DNA of 64,000 nt from Gavia stellata (lineage: Eukaryota > Chordata > Aves > Gaviiformes > Gaviidae), in the NCBI RefSeq assembly GCF_030936135.1, contig NC_082596.1, positions 96,332,449 through 96,396,448 on the forward strand, in the 5' to 3' direction. Shown piece by piece: positions 27,040-38,345 of the stretch (positions are counted from its first letter, which is position 1; every line of letters begins with the position of its first letter). A model generated the notes under the pieces. It did not search any database and had not been told where the DNA came from. It saw only the letters and a list, made by a program, of their open reading frames with translations. Made by a program: the position numbers and the translations under genes.

Positions 27040-27420
27040 TGTCCATAGGATGACAGAGCCCCTTGCAGTCAAGAACCTGCACAGCCTACTGTTCATCATC
27101 AGGTTCCCTCTTAGTCTTCTTTTCAATAAACTAAAGAGACTGATCATAAGTCTTTTACCATAAATCAGCTTTGCTTAGATATCATGTCACTCTTATTGCT
27201 CCTTTGTGCAGCCTAAATTGTCAACATAATTTTTCTCAAGCGTGGGCACCAGAACAAGACACGCTATTCCCTTAACGTTACCGTAATATCACCTCTTTAC
27301 TCCTACGGAGGGTATTCTACACCCAGCGATCACATCAGCCTCCTTAGTCACCGCATTGTTCTGGCAGCTCCTGTGCTGCAGGTTGCCCACGTGATGAGGT
27401 TCGTCGCTCATTCTTGGAAT
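27040..27420 (-). mobile_element. Ancient CR1-type LINE fragment
   Basis: The plus strand shows a decayed antisense CR1 order: GTTCCCTCTTAGTCTTCTTT, a 'taaagagactgatcataagtc' equivalent (the usual 'cctcataagac' area), a GTGGGCACCAGAACAAGACA stretch (usual 'gggcccagaactggacaca'), a 'tacacccagcgatcacatc' equivalent and GCCTCCTTAGTCACCGCATT (usual 'gcctttttggccacc'). Divergence is high. Ends are approximate and the identification is from memory of the consensus. Confidence 0.6.
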
Positions 27421-28642
27421 CCTGTGATTCATTCAAAGCTGTCTGCGCTGCTGCAGTGAGCATGGGCCCTCCTGCAAGTGAGAGAGTAGAAGTCACTTTA
27501 AGTCACCTTTCATTTTTTTGCCTTTTGACCACATCAGCATAGCACCCGCTGTGAGGTGACCACAGGCAGTGAGGTGTGCAGCAATTCCTCTGCAGACCAC
27601 TATTTAAACATTCCCATTGTCCTACCAAAAAAACCCCCAAAACCATTTAGTCACATACAATTAGTCACTGAACAAATTTCTGTATTGGTCTGAAAGCCGT
27701 CCACTTTGCCATGCTGTAAAGGCCCCACAGCCCAAGGTTTCCTGTGGGACACAGTGACAGCCTAACTTCCTTGAAGAGGAGGAGGCTCCTTTCTTTAGAG
27801 ATACCAGTATCGCTCTAAGTAAACAAACAGAGCAAGAAGGTGGGAACTAATGAATAGTTGTCTATTTTTCTTTCAAAATGAACATACAGTGCTATGTTTA
27901 GAAACCTACGTAACAAGGCAAGGTTTCTGTATACACATTTATTTACCCAGAAAATTTTATTCGACTATTTAATGTTTAGACAAAAACAAATCAAAGGATT
28001 ACAAGAAGAAGTTGTGTTGTGTGTTACAGGTGTTGTAGCACAATGGTGTAAGTCAACATAATATAATGCCTTTAGTTAGACAGCTGAGTTTTTAATTACC
28101 AGGTTTGAAGACAAAATATTTGTTTTCATTTCTCAAATACTTCATCAGATTTTCTAGCTTAGCTGTATGTTGGATCTAAAAAATTGATTCTGTTCATGCA
28201 GGATATAAATATATCGCAAAAGACTAGAGCGTGCAATGCTGCCCTGCTTTTAACTTTTCTTGTCTGAGATTACAGAGCCAAAATTAAAAAATAACAGTTA
28301 AAAGACAGTAGGTTGGCTGTTTAGCTCTGGGAACAGGTTGCTGAAATTTGGGTTTAGCTCTGTGCCAACAGATAAAGCATGAAGGAAAAGAAAAAAGGAA
28401 GACACACACACACAGAAATATATCAATGTAAGGTCACTGTAGGCCAGAGTAGAGAGTGCCAAAAGTTATCTGAGGGAACTTTGTTCAAAGGATAAAAAAA
28501 ACCCCTCACTTGTTTAGAGCAATAAATTGGAATACAAAATATGGCATAGCTTACATATTTGCATTTTAATAATAGTGCTGAAAACTGAAACATATGTCAG
28601 TCTCAATACAAAATAGGCATAAATTCATCTCAGTTCAGTACC
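27421..28642. other. Intergenic, no gene recognised
   Basis: AT-rich sequence with only short open frames. It has a short CA tract near 28404-28414 and AAACCCC-type low-complexity words near 27625 and 28494. No gene or repeat family was recognised. Confidence 0.6.
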
Positions 28643-28712
28643 TCACAGAATCACAGAATCACTAAGGTTGGAAAAGACCTGTAAGATCATCAAGTCCAAC
28701 CATCAACCTGCT
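28643..28712 (-). mobile_element. CR1 LINE, very short 3' fragment
   Basis: The plus strand reads CTCACAGAATCACAGAATCA, then TAAGGTTGGAAAAGACCTGT and AAGATCATCAAGTCCAACCA. This is the antisense CR1 3' tail and terminal hairpin region. Only about 70 bp is present, a heavily 5'-truncated insertion. Its sequence is almost the same as the 3' end of copy A at 22.56 kb, suggesting the same subfamily. Confidence 0.92.
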
Positions 28713-30579
28713 TATCCCTGTCCTGTGGTTCTAGTACCTGAGCCAATACAATCAGGAAAAAAAGGAACACATGCTCTGGGTCAATTTGTAGGTGCTTCAC
28801 ATGCCTAACTGTGACAATTTGGGGACTGTGCCTGTGTGTAATTTTTGTATTCTGATTTCAGGTAAGAAATTGCTGAGTTACCAAATGTCTCAGTGGATGT
28901 GGAGCTGACCTGTCAGGCCCGTGTCACACAATTTCCAGAGATGAGAAAGCAGAGAGTTACTAAAACTCAATTGCTCGCATTCAAAATGGGAGCATCTTTG
29001 GAAAGGCAGATAGCTGGAGGCTGAATTTGTCTTGCCGAGTTTGCCTGATGGTCAGGAGTGAGGAACGGAAGAATTTTCTCCAATGTGGAGCACAGACTAG
29101 CATCAAGCATGGTGGATTCTTCAACGCTGCGGGGTACGGTGTGATGATGCAGCCAAGCCCTTCTAACAGCTCTCTGACACCAAACAGGTCAGTCCTGCCT
29201 TCCCCAGGCCATGCTCGTGTGATCCTGTGGTGGGATGCCTCACCTAGCTAATCCAGCAAAAACACTGCTCACCTTCTTTGGCGGAGTTAGTTTTCTACTA
29301 GTTTAGGTCCCTTGAAATGGCTGTGAGACAAGATGAGCGCGGGTGCCACAGGAAGGGAAGCTGCTGGTGTGCACAGCTAGGGAGGAGGTGGAGTGGGATC
29401 GCCCCTTTTGGCAGCGAGTAATTATTGGATCAGGTGAGCTGAGCTGTCTAATCACACCACGGGCCTGACGGACTGGGGCTGCACTCGGAGGCATAGAAAG
29501 TTTGAGCAGGAGGACAGAAAAGACAATCCTCCTTTCATAGCATGTCGGTTTAGTTGTGAGATCCAGCTCACAACTAAAGAAGTTTCCTATGACTTGGAGG
29601 AAAGCAGAAGACTTCAAAGGTTCTGACCCCAGCCCAAAGAAAGCTCAGAAAACTCAGGCAAGGAAAAACACATAGATACTGATTATTTTGCACAGATCTG
29701 TATATTCCTTGAGCTGCCTCAGTATGGCACGATCAGTGCTAGCACTCCTCAAACGCATGTGCCCAATTGCTTCCACAACCATACATCCATGAAGAGATGC
29801 TCTGTACTCAGTAACTCAGTGTTGCTTTATAGGAAGGGAGGACAAAACCTGTGCTTGAGCTAATGAGGAGCGTGGGTAAAGGGAGGAGAAATTATGTTTT
29901 GGGAGATAATGGGAGCCAAGCTGTAAAAGGTACACGGAAGAATAACAGAGGGTTTCTGTGCAAGAAACTGGGGATAGAGCCAGCTCTGAGATTAAACACA
30001 GGGGGAGAACACATGGACCCAATACAGCAGGAGCTAACCATCACCACCTGGGGTCAGGACACCATGATAACCACAGGATCTAGCTCCACCTCTTTTTCCA
30101 TCATAATTTTTCCTTGGTGAAATATTCAGAGCCATTTTGGTCCAGCCTACACCTGTATTTCCTGACTGAAATTAAACATGTCCTCTCATCCAACAATGCC
30201 TCATTTACTTTAGGGGGAAAAATGATTTGCAGTCACTGACCCTATTTTTCCCATTACGAAATCATTTATCAGTATGCTAGACTTTGCCTGCTGAGCTAAC
30301 CCACATTAATAAAGCAAAATGCAAATGATGCCCTTGTCTCTGCTGACCCTGACTTCGAAAACTGTTTTTTCTTTCCCTGCTTCTCATCCTTGACAAAAGA
30401 GACACAGGCATAAGCTTAGAAGTCACCAGGTACATCTGCCTGTCTGTCAAGTGACCTGAATCCCACTTTCCATTACACAGAGTTTCAGTACAGTGGATAC
30501 TGAGAATTGTTGAAGCTGTAGGAATTAATAGATGATGCCAGTTAGGCTAATTAGATAGTTCCATATTCCTCTACCAAAA
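28713..30579. other. Intergenic, no gene recognised
   Basis: About 1.9 kb of unremarkable sequence. A 104-codon minus-strand frame (29303-29617) and smaller frames show no domain or splice context. No known repeat was recognised. Confidence 0.6.
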
Positions 30580-31960
30580 TCTTTCCCTCCTTTCCCTTAA
30601 CTCTCTCTCCTTATGGTTAATTCTTTCTTTCCATCTTTCTGGTTTGTCTGAAAACCAGCTTTGATGCTAAAGGATGTACATACATCCATCAGGTTTCAGA
30701 CAGTGGAAACAAAGGTCTCTGAAAAGATCTTCCCTACCCATGCTGGCAAGCTGTTTCTCCTATGATTTGTCCTTTTTACAGTGCAAGACTGTATAGACCA
30801 ATTCCTAAAGATATTAAGACTCAAACCACTTCTCTTTCACAGGCTCTTAACACTTCTCTCTCTCTTGTTCCCTCTGTTCTCAGAGCCTCCACTAACTTTC
30901 CACTGGCGTGCACACTGCTATTCTCAATATTCACAACATTTCCTCACTTCCTTGGCTCATCTCTCACCAAGGCTAATACCACAACTCATGTACAGCAAGT
31001 ACTTCCAAGCCTCTTTTCTACTCTGTCTTGCATTTCTGACATTCTGCTATCTACTCTCATTGCACCACTGAAATTGCTCTCGTGACTTCTGCTTCCTTAG
31101 ATGATGTTGTCTTTATTTATATCTTTACTGATTCCTGTCTCTTACTTTTGTCATCTCTCTGCCAACTTCATCTTTCCTCTCAACACTTTCTCTCCTTGGC
31201 TTTCACAACTCCATCCTCACTTCTCCCTTTTGACAGCTGAGGCTTCCTTTTCCATTCCTACTCACCATGGAAATCTCAGCAGGCTTTCTCTCTTCTGCCT
31301 CTCCCTGTGGATCAGTACCCAGTCACGTTGGCAGCATTCTGCATCAGTGACGTGCGCATTTATCTTGGTCTCTTCATCCATCCAATCTTACATTTTAGCT
31401 ACTGTGTCTTCTTGGGGAAGTGGCTTTGCCAATTCGACTTTCCCATGGCTGCTGCTGAACTTCTGGTGAGCCCCCTGAAATGCTGCTCCAATCGCTCTAC
31501 TCTGTTTATAAGCATTGTCCTTCCTTTTGTCCTACCCTGTTGCTTAGACTAATCAAAGCCAGTCCTACTCCAAGGCAGCTGGATCACGTTCAAGCTTTGC
31601 AACCTTTCCTCTCGAAGTCATAGCACCCTTGTATGTTCCCTCCCTTTTCATCTCCCCTATATCCATATGGGAGATATCTGTAACTGCCCCTTCCCCCCTA
31701 TTACAAACCAAAAGTCAATACAATTATTCTTGCCTGTTTTCTCACCTCTTTAAATCCTTCCCCTGACTCCCTCCTTTACCATCATTCAACTTCTCATTCT
31801 CTTCCTCCTTCACAGTCACACCCTCTTATGATCACTTCTTATCATGCCATGCGTTTCTTCTTCTGCTTTACCAGTGATGCAAACATTAATCCTTGTGAAA
31901 TTTGTTGGCACTCCTTGTTTCGTACTTCTTTTCATTCTACCTGAATAGCTATACTACAAA
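30580..31960 (+). repeat. Pyrimidine-skewed block, possible decayed L2-like LINE
   Basis: About 1.4 kb with a strong excess of C and T on the plus strand and few long purine runs. It gives serine/leucine-rich open frames of 80-122 codons in several frames at once, a composition effect and not coding. Sense strands of L2-type LINEs have this character, and words such as CACCTCTTTAAATCCTTCCC resemble the 3' part of L2. I could not follow the reverse transcriptase motifs in order, so decayed L2 is only one option. An antisense purine-rich element or plain drift is also possible. Confidence 0.35.
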
Positions 31961-34330
31961 TCATGAAACTTGGGCAAGCTACCTTCCCCCTCCACCCTGC
32001 CCCTTTCAGGCAAACTTGAAGAAACTAGCTAGGAAACAGGAGTTAACTCCTAATTTAGCAGCCTAAAAGAAAGAAAAAATGCCCAACAGTAATTAAAGAA
32101 GAATTTGATAAAACTGAAAAAAATGCTTTTAGTCGTTGAGTTTTTTCCCCTACTGAGGGATTAAAAAGTACAATGAACAAATAAACGGAAGTTGGTGAAA
32201 GTCAAACAATCACAAATATAGGAAAGAATCTATTAACTGCACTGAAATAAACATTAAAATATTTTTAAGGACAATATGTGGGAAAGAAATTGTTGTTGCA
32301 CTGCACTGAGAAAGGAAGAAAATGGATGAGACTGGCTAACCAGGCTAACAGCTTTTTTGCCTAGTCCAGCAATTCCATAGTCTGTTTGAATTTCTGCCTA
32401 GCACTTTCTAATTTAGAGCTTTATCCTCTGAAAAGTGCTGTTGTATGTGGCTTGGATAACGCCAATCTAAACAGTGTAATTTTGCAAGTTTGGAGCCCTG
32501 GAGCCTGATACTCTAGACATAGCTCTTCCACCTCTACTACAAGCCGTATGAACACTCATATTTGCGGGGGATAACCAGTCCCGTAAAAACTCTAGTGACA
32601 CTTCTGCCTAACGCTCAAAGCAATGAGTGAGGCTGAATACAAGTTTGGATACGCTTGAAGATGAGTTTTCTCTCCTTCAGATTTTTAAACCAGTATCACC
32701 TCTGAATTCTGAGCAGAACATATCTGCAATCAAACACTGCCTTGGGCGCTGCACTTTATGCTAGCGGAGCACATAGTCTGAATGATGCACGTGACAGACA
32801 GGAGAGAATAAACCAAATCTATGCAAGGAAAGGGACGCAGCAGAGAAGGCCTGAGTTACAGAAATATAATTATGTAATTACTCAGTTAAGTCATGCATGG
32901 AGCTAGATAGGTTGCTTTATGAATAAACATGCTTACTTGTCAAATGACTAATCAGTCCATTATAAACAAGAGCTTCTCTCATGTATGGAAAATAGCATGA
33001 CACCTGAAATAAAAAGTTAGGCGTGTGAAGGTTTTTCTAAAACTGGCCAGCAAAATTTCTTTTACCTAGGGGATTTTTCTCATTCGATTTTTACACGGAG
33101 AACTATGTACTGCTGCAACTACATCAATATAATTATAACACCATGAATTCCCTATTAGGGAGGCGGATAAGCTGTATAAAAGGGACTTACACGGACTATT
33201 CTCATTGTATGTTATATCAGTGTAACAGGATATATAATATACACATTTTTATAGATATGAAATGCTCTACTTGGTGCTGGAAGATAAAACAGGGAAATCA
33301 AACACCACCTCAGCAGGAGCTGATAGCATTGCAATGCCTGCAGGGAGAAGAACGCTGCGCTCCTCAGAGAAGGGGGCTCCCGGCAGCGCAAAGAGGTTCC
33401 CCCGTACCAGGAGGCCCCAGCTATGGGGAGGGAAGCCCCAGCCCAGAGAAAGTGAGGTGGGAGGCAGGGGGAACCCTGCTTTCAGCCACTTCCCAGGCTG
33501 GACCCCAGGGAGGGGGGAAAAGTGATCTCACCAAACATCAGTGGAGAAGCTAAAAAGCCTGGAGGGCGTACGGGGTGATGCCTGAACCTAAGGGAGGTCT
33601 GGAGAGGCTTGGCTGGAGAACGGTGGCTGGTGGCATAGAGGAGGCTAAAAGGAAAAGTTTTCTGTAACTCTCCCAGATAGCTGGGGGGCGGGGGGAGGCA
33701 GGGAATCAAGGCACTCCCTGGCAGCTGTACAGCTATTTTGGTTATTAAAAATAAACCCTAGCCTCCCCCTCCCCATGACATAGGCCAAGACAAAGTGACT
33801 CAGTCTCTCCCTACAGGAGTAGATCTCAAAGCAAAACATAATCTCATTAGCACAATAATCTAGGTTACTCATCCACAGTTTCTGCAGGCTCCTTCTAGAT
33901 CTTCTCTCTCTCTGATGTGCCATTTATTTAGTCCCAGAATGCTTTACTCTAAATTAGGACTGCTGTCACAGTTATTCAAGAGACTTAATCTCCCCAGAGT
34001 TTGTATTCCTGGATTAAAAATTGCTGCAAGTCAGCATTTCTCCCTTTGTGAGAAAGGAGAAAGGTTTCAGCTCGTGCCATTTGAAAACCACCTTTTGATT
34101 TCTCACTAGGTACGTGCCATGACAGAAGAACGTAGTTACTTGAACCACGTAGGGAAGGGCTGGGAAGACTCTGAAGCCCTGAGCTACACTCAGTCATATG
34201 TATTAATTGCTTAAATGAGCAGTTAAATCTGAACTCTGGACGAGGTCTCTGAAGCCCACTCTATTTTTTTTCACCTTGGTGCTTTCTAATAACAATGCTA
34301 GCACAACTATGAGCATCAGCCAGTTGAAAA
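31961..34330. other. Intergenic, with a GC-rich patch at 33.3-33.7 kb
   Basis: AT-rich to about 33.28 kb, then a 400-base G-rich patch (about 33290-33700), followed by AATAAA on the plus strand near 33750. Open frames of 136 and 87 codons cross the patch but show no known family. It could be an exon of an unknown transcript or part of an old repeat. No splice pattern stands out. Confidence 0.45.
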
Positions 34331-34625
34331 AGAGAGAGAAAAAGGAGAGAAGAAAAGAGAGAGAAAAAGGAGAGAAGAAAAGAGAGAGAAAAAGGAGAGA
34401 AGAAAAGAGAGAGAAAAAGGAGAGAAGAAAAGAGAGAGAAAAAGGAGAGAAGAAAAGAGAGAGAAAAAGGAGAGAAGAAAAGAGAGAGAAAAAGGAGAGA
34501 AGAAAAGAGAGAGAAAAAGGAGAGAAGAAAAGAGAGAGAAAAAGGAGAGAAGAAAAGAGAGAGAAAAAGGAGAGAAGAAAAGAGAGAGAAAAAGGAGAGA
34601 AGAAAAGAGAGAGAAAAAAGGAGAA
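34331..34625 (+). repeat. Purine minisatellite, 11 perfect 25-bp units
   Basis: The 25-base purine-only unit (roughly AGAGAGAGAAAAAGGAGAGA followed by AGAAA) repeats eleven times from 34331 to 34605 without a single mismatch. A last partial unit with one extra A runs to about 34625. The plus strand is pure A/G over nearly 300 bases and the complement is pure C/T. The long Lys/Arg/Glu open frame across it (34276-34674) and its antisense Phe/Leu/Ser frame are products of the repeat, not genes. Such mirror-like purine tracts can form triplex (H-DNA). Perfect identity implies recent expansion or homogenisation and likely length polymorphism. Confidence 0.97.
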
Positions 34626-37600
34626 TTACTTACAAATGATGAGGCAGGAGACAAAGGTAAACCAGTTTGACTAGGTGCGACTGAGCAAACATTGACAGAC
34701 TATAGCAAGTTACTGCAAAAATTATATGAGACAAATCCCATCCCCTTCGCCACCGCACTGGGCAAAGTGTTGCTTTTAGCAGGATCCTCTTGACTCAGCG
34801 GCCACATTGTCAGGATGCAGGCCTTGCCACTGGATGTATTTCAGCCTTTAAGGACACATTTGAGGTGTTTGTTTTGAAAGTAGATCTGAGCTGCTAGATT
34901 GTAAGTGTACCAATGCGTTAGGTTTGTCCCAGTGTAAAATTTCTTAGCAGCTAAGCTGATGGCCAGCGCTAATTCATTAGCCATCCTACATGTGCAACGC
35001 AAGCTTTATTTTAGTCTCAGAACACATAAATGCAAGGTGAACAAAATCAGAAAGTCTTAAAGTTAGGCTCCCCTCTTCCTCCACAGACACACCCAACTAA
35101 ATTAAACCAACAATGTACCAGGAACAAAAGACTATTTTTCATCTCTTTTTTTTGTCCAAGATACCTTGGAGTACTAATCCATGTTGTGTACAAAGGGCCT
35201 GTAAAAACTTCTTTCTAAAATTCCAACAACAGAAGAAATTAGGTCAGCTACTAAAGAGTAGGTTGGATATAATCAAGTTATAGCACCCCTGGGACACAAA
35301 AGGTAGTGCTTTTTGCATTTGCATTTTGTCAACTTACACAGCTTATTGCTGTGGGAGGAATTCAAGGCAAATAACACTAAGACAGGATTTGCCAAAACGT
35401 TGGAAAACTGTTTGATCATTAATCGCATTTGCTGAGACTGTGATTAGGGTAATTGCTCCGTATTTCTTTTCACAAACCCATTGTCCATGGGGGGATCAGG
35501 AAGGACTATCCCCTACCCCCACGAAGTGCAGCACAGCTTATTTGGTTCTTTGTGCCTTCCCCCCCGCCCCGAAGCATCAAATACTTGCCCCTGAAAAGGC
35601 ACGATACTAATGGCTGGATACCGAATAGCCCAGTGGTAGGATCTAATAAAGTAATATCTGTGTCATTGTAATTGTATCTCATTTTCTTTCTAGGTGCCTG
35701 AAAATTCACTCCAAAGAATAACTAAAGTGGTTAGCAGTGGGAACATTCAGCTGGGATTTGGTTGGACTCCCATAAAAGCTGAGCTTCTGAAATGCTACGT
35801 AGTATTTGAAAACACTTCTTTTCTTCGGTGTGGCTAGCAGCAACAACAGCATGCAAGGTCTCATGTTGTGTCAGTGGCTGTGTCAGGTATTAATGCTGGC
35901 CCCCCAGTTTGGCTCTAGCTTCCTTTTTTTTTTTTATTATACAACTGCATAAAAAGGTTCTTGTCTGAATCCAAAGCAGTATCTGAAAATTCTGTTTTAA
36001 TTACTAGCACATGCATTTCTGTGACACACATCCCTGTGGAATCTGGGCATTGCTACTTTCATTTAGAAGCACTGATATCATTGTAATGAGCATAATACAG
36101 ACCTTAGACTACATAAGACAGAAAGAGGAGCACAGCTCCTATTCTCTCTCCCTGCAGATTAAAAACTCCATTGGCTAGTACAGCATTCCTTTGAACAGTG
36201 GCTGTAAAAGTTTTCTTGTGGGTTGTTTTTTTTTTTTCCCATGCTTATTATTTCAACAAGTACATATAAAATGTGCTCAGTTTACAAGAGAACAAAAAAA
36301 TCCTGTTCTTCCTGTCAGTGCTACAGGCTCATCCTATGCTTCAGAAATCCACTGGATTCTTTCCCTCTCAGATCATCAGCTACAAGGGTTCTGTCGGATA
36401 AATTTATGCCTTGTTTACATTGCACAACAATACTGTCTTCAGGTTCTGCTGTCAGTGTGTGTGTGCACAACATGGAATTGCATCCAGCTCATTTGCTCTC
36501 TCTGTTATGTTGTTTCTGAAGAGCCAAGAGGATTAAAGAAAGCAGCAAACATTTGATGTTATTAAACCCAGTTCATCTGACTTTAAGTAAACAAAGTAAT
36601 AAATCTACTAAGAATAAGATGCAACTTTCACAGTTACTCTCCAGGAAAGACCCATGCCTTTAGGAAGAAAGAGAAATTGAGGAGTTTTATACCGGAGGCA
36701 TTCCTGAGAAAGGTAAAGAGGTATGCAAATAGAAATCTAATCTGTTTCTGACGTATGTGCTCGGGCAGAAAGCTATTGTTAGACAAACATGTTGTTCCTG
36801 AGCAGCAGAACTAAAGAAGCCTGATTTCCTACGGATTTGTGTCCTTTGTCCCCCATCTCTTTCTCCTTCACCACAATAATTCCAGCTCTCCTCATGCCTC
36901 CGATGACACTGTCACTACGAAGAGACAACAAACTCTGGGACTAGTCTGGAGCTATAAAAATACTCTCTGTCGGCACGCGTGTGCTGACTGGCCAGCTGGC
37001 TGGCAAGCAACTTGTAATGGCTGAGATCCTCTTGCCTTTTCTTCCATCAAGGCAGGAACCTGACTCTGTCCCTTATCCTGCTGCCAGATTTTATGAAATG
37101 TTTTAAAAAAAATAACTATGTCTAACATTATCGCTCTTTCAACTTTAGTCAAAATCTGATTTGCCACAGGGTTACAAAAATTATTAGGTACAGGACAAAC
37201 ACTGATTGCGTAAGCTTTGTTTCCCCAGGAAACTGGATTCAGAAGTTCAGCTACTTTTCTCTTCCTAAAAAACAAAAAAAACCCAACAGGGCTCATTAGG
37301 AAGTTTTCCCACAGTCATTTTCAGCTGCAATAGTTTGTGTAAGAAATGGTGACTGACCTGCTATCTCACACTAAATGTTAATGTCTGATTTATTTTTTTT
37401 AATAAAGATATGTGCGAAAGCTTCTATTGCTACTGCTAACACTCAGACCTTTAATACAGCTAAATATTTCCAGTCTACTGCACAGTCATTATTGCCCCTT
37501 TCCAAAGGAAAACATGCTGCCTCCTCTGTGGTCTGCTCTCTGTGCGCCTCTCCATTCCCAGCTTTAGGAGAGCTCCATTGGACTGCATCCGCACACTGCC

Positions 37601-37833
37601 TGGACTTTAGACTACATTGAGCAATAAACATCATCTGCTCCGAGTGCTCCCTCTGGCATATCTGCTTGAATCATGACCTTATGTTTTGGTTTTGTTGTTT
37701 ATTCCAGTTTCTTCAATACATATTCCCACTGCTGCTTTACCAAGCTGCCAATTAAGAACCTTCTTTAAAGGACCTTATCTATTTCTCCCCAGCAAACCTA
37801 AACAAAGAAGTAAATGACTGAGGACAGGCAAGC
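34626..37833. other. Intergenic, no gene recognised
   Basis: About 3.2 kb. Contains a candidate octamer-bearing block (35.26-35.45 kb), T-rich tracts near 35926-35937 and 36228-36237, and short open frames without a family (the longest is 121 codons at 36191-36556). Confidence 0.6.
35260..35450. promoter_or_regulatory. Candidate regulatory element with POU octamer
   Basis: A perfect POU octamer in reverse, ATTTGCAT, lies at 35317-35324 within TTTTGCATTTGCATTTTG. Nearby are GATCATTAATCGCATTTGCT (homeobox-like ATTAATC) and GATTAGGGTAATTGC. The block is not repetitive. Clustered octamer and homeobox words suggest enhancer-like DNA, but conservation is unknown. Confidence 0.22.
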
Positions 37834-38345
37834 TGGAAGTCCTGCGTTCAGCTCTGGGGCCCCCAACATAAGAACGACATGGATCTGTTGGAGTGAGTCC
37901 AGAGGAGGGCCACGAAGATGATCAGGGGGCTGGAGCACCTCTCCTATGAAGACAGGGTGAGAGAGGTGGGTTGTTCAGCCTGGAGAAGAGAAGGCTCCGG
38001 GGAGACCTTCTAGCAGCCTTCCAGTACCTGAAGGGGCCTACAAGAAAGCTGGAGAGGGACTTTTGCAAGGGCATGTAGTGATAGGGCAAGGGGTAATGGC
38101 TTTAAACTGAGAGAGGTAGATTTAGATTAGGTATTAGGAAGAAATTCTTCACCATGAGGGAGGTGAGGCACTGGCACAGGTTGCCCAGAGAAGTTGTGGA
38201 TGCCCCAACCCTGGAAGTGTTCAAGGCCAGGCTGGACGGGGCTTTGAGCAACCTGGTCCAGTGGAAGGTGTCCCTGCCCATGAGAAGAGAGTTGGAACTA
38301 GATGATCTTTAAGGTCCCTTCAAACCGAAACCATTCTGTGAAATC
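37834..38345 (+). mobile_element. CR1 LINE 3' fragment, sense orientation
   Basis: About 510 bp of the well-conserved CR1 3' end in sense orientation. It runs from GTCCTGCGTTCAGCTCTGGG and GTCCAGAGGAGGGCCACGAA through GTTCAGCCTGGAGAAGAGAA, GGCACAGGTTGCCCAGAGAA and AAGGCCAGGCTGGACGGGGC to the terminal GGTCCCTTCAAACCGAAACC and tail ATTCTGTGAAAT. It is 5'-truncated and lacks a usable reverse transcriptase. This is the least decayed CR1 copy in the window, hence probably the youngest. Confidence 0.95.

Noticed and set aside
34276..34674. 132-codon Lys/Arg/Glu-rich open frame and its 112-codon antisense counterpart
   Set aside because: Both come from translation of the 25-bp purine minisatellite; 25 is not a multiple of 3, so the three frames simply cycle. 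No gene context.
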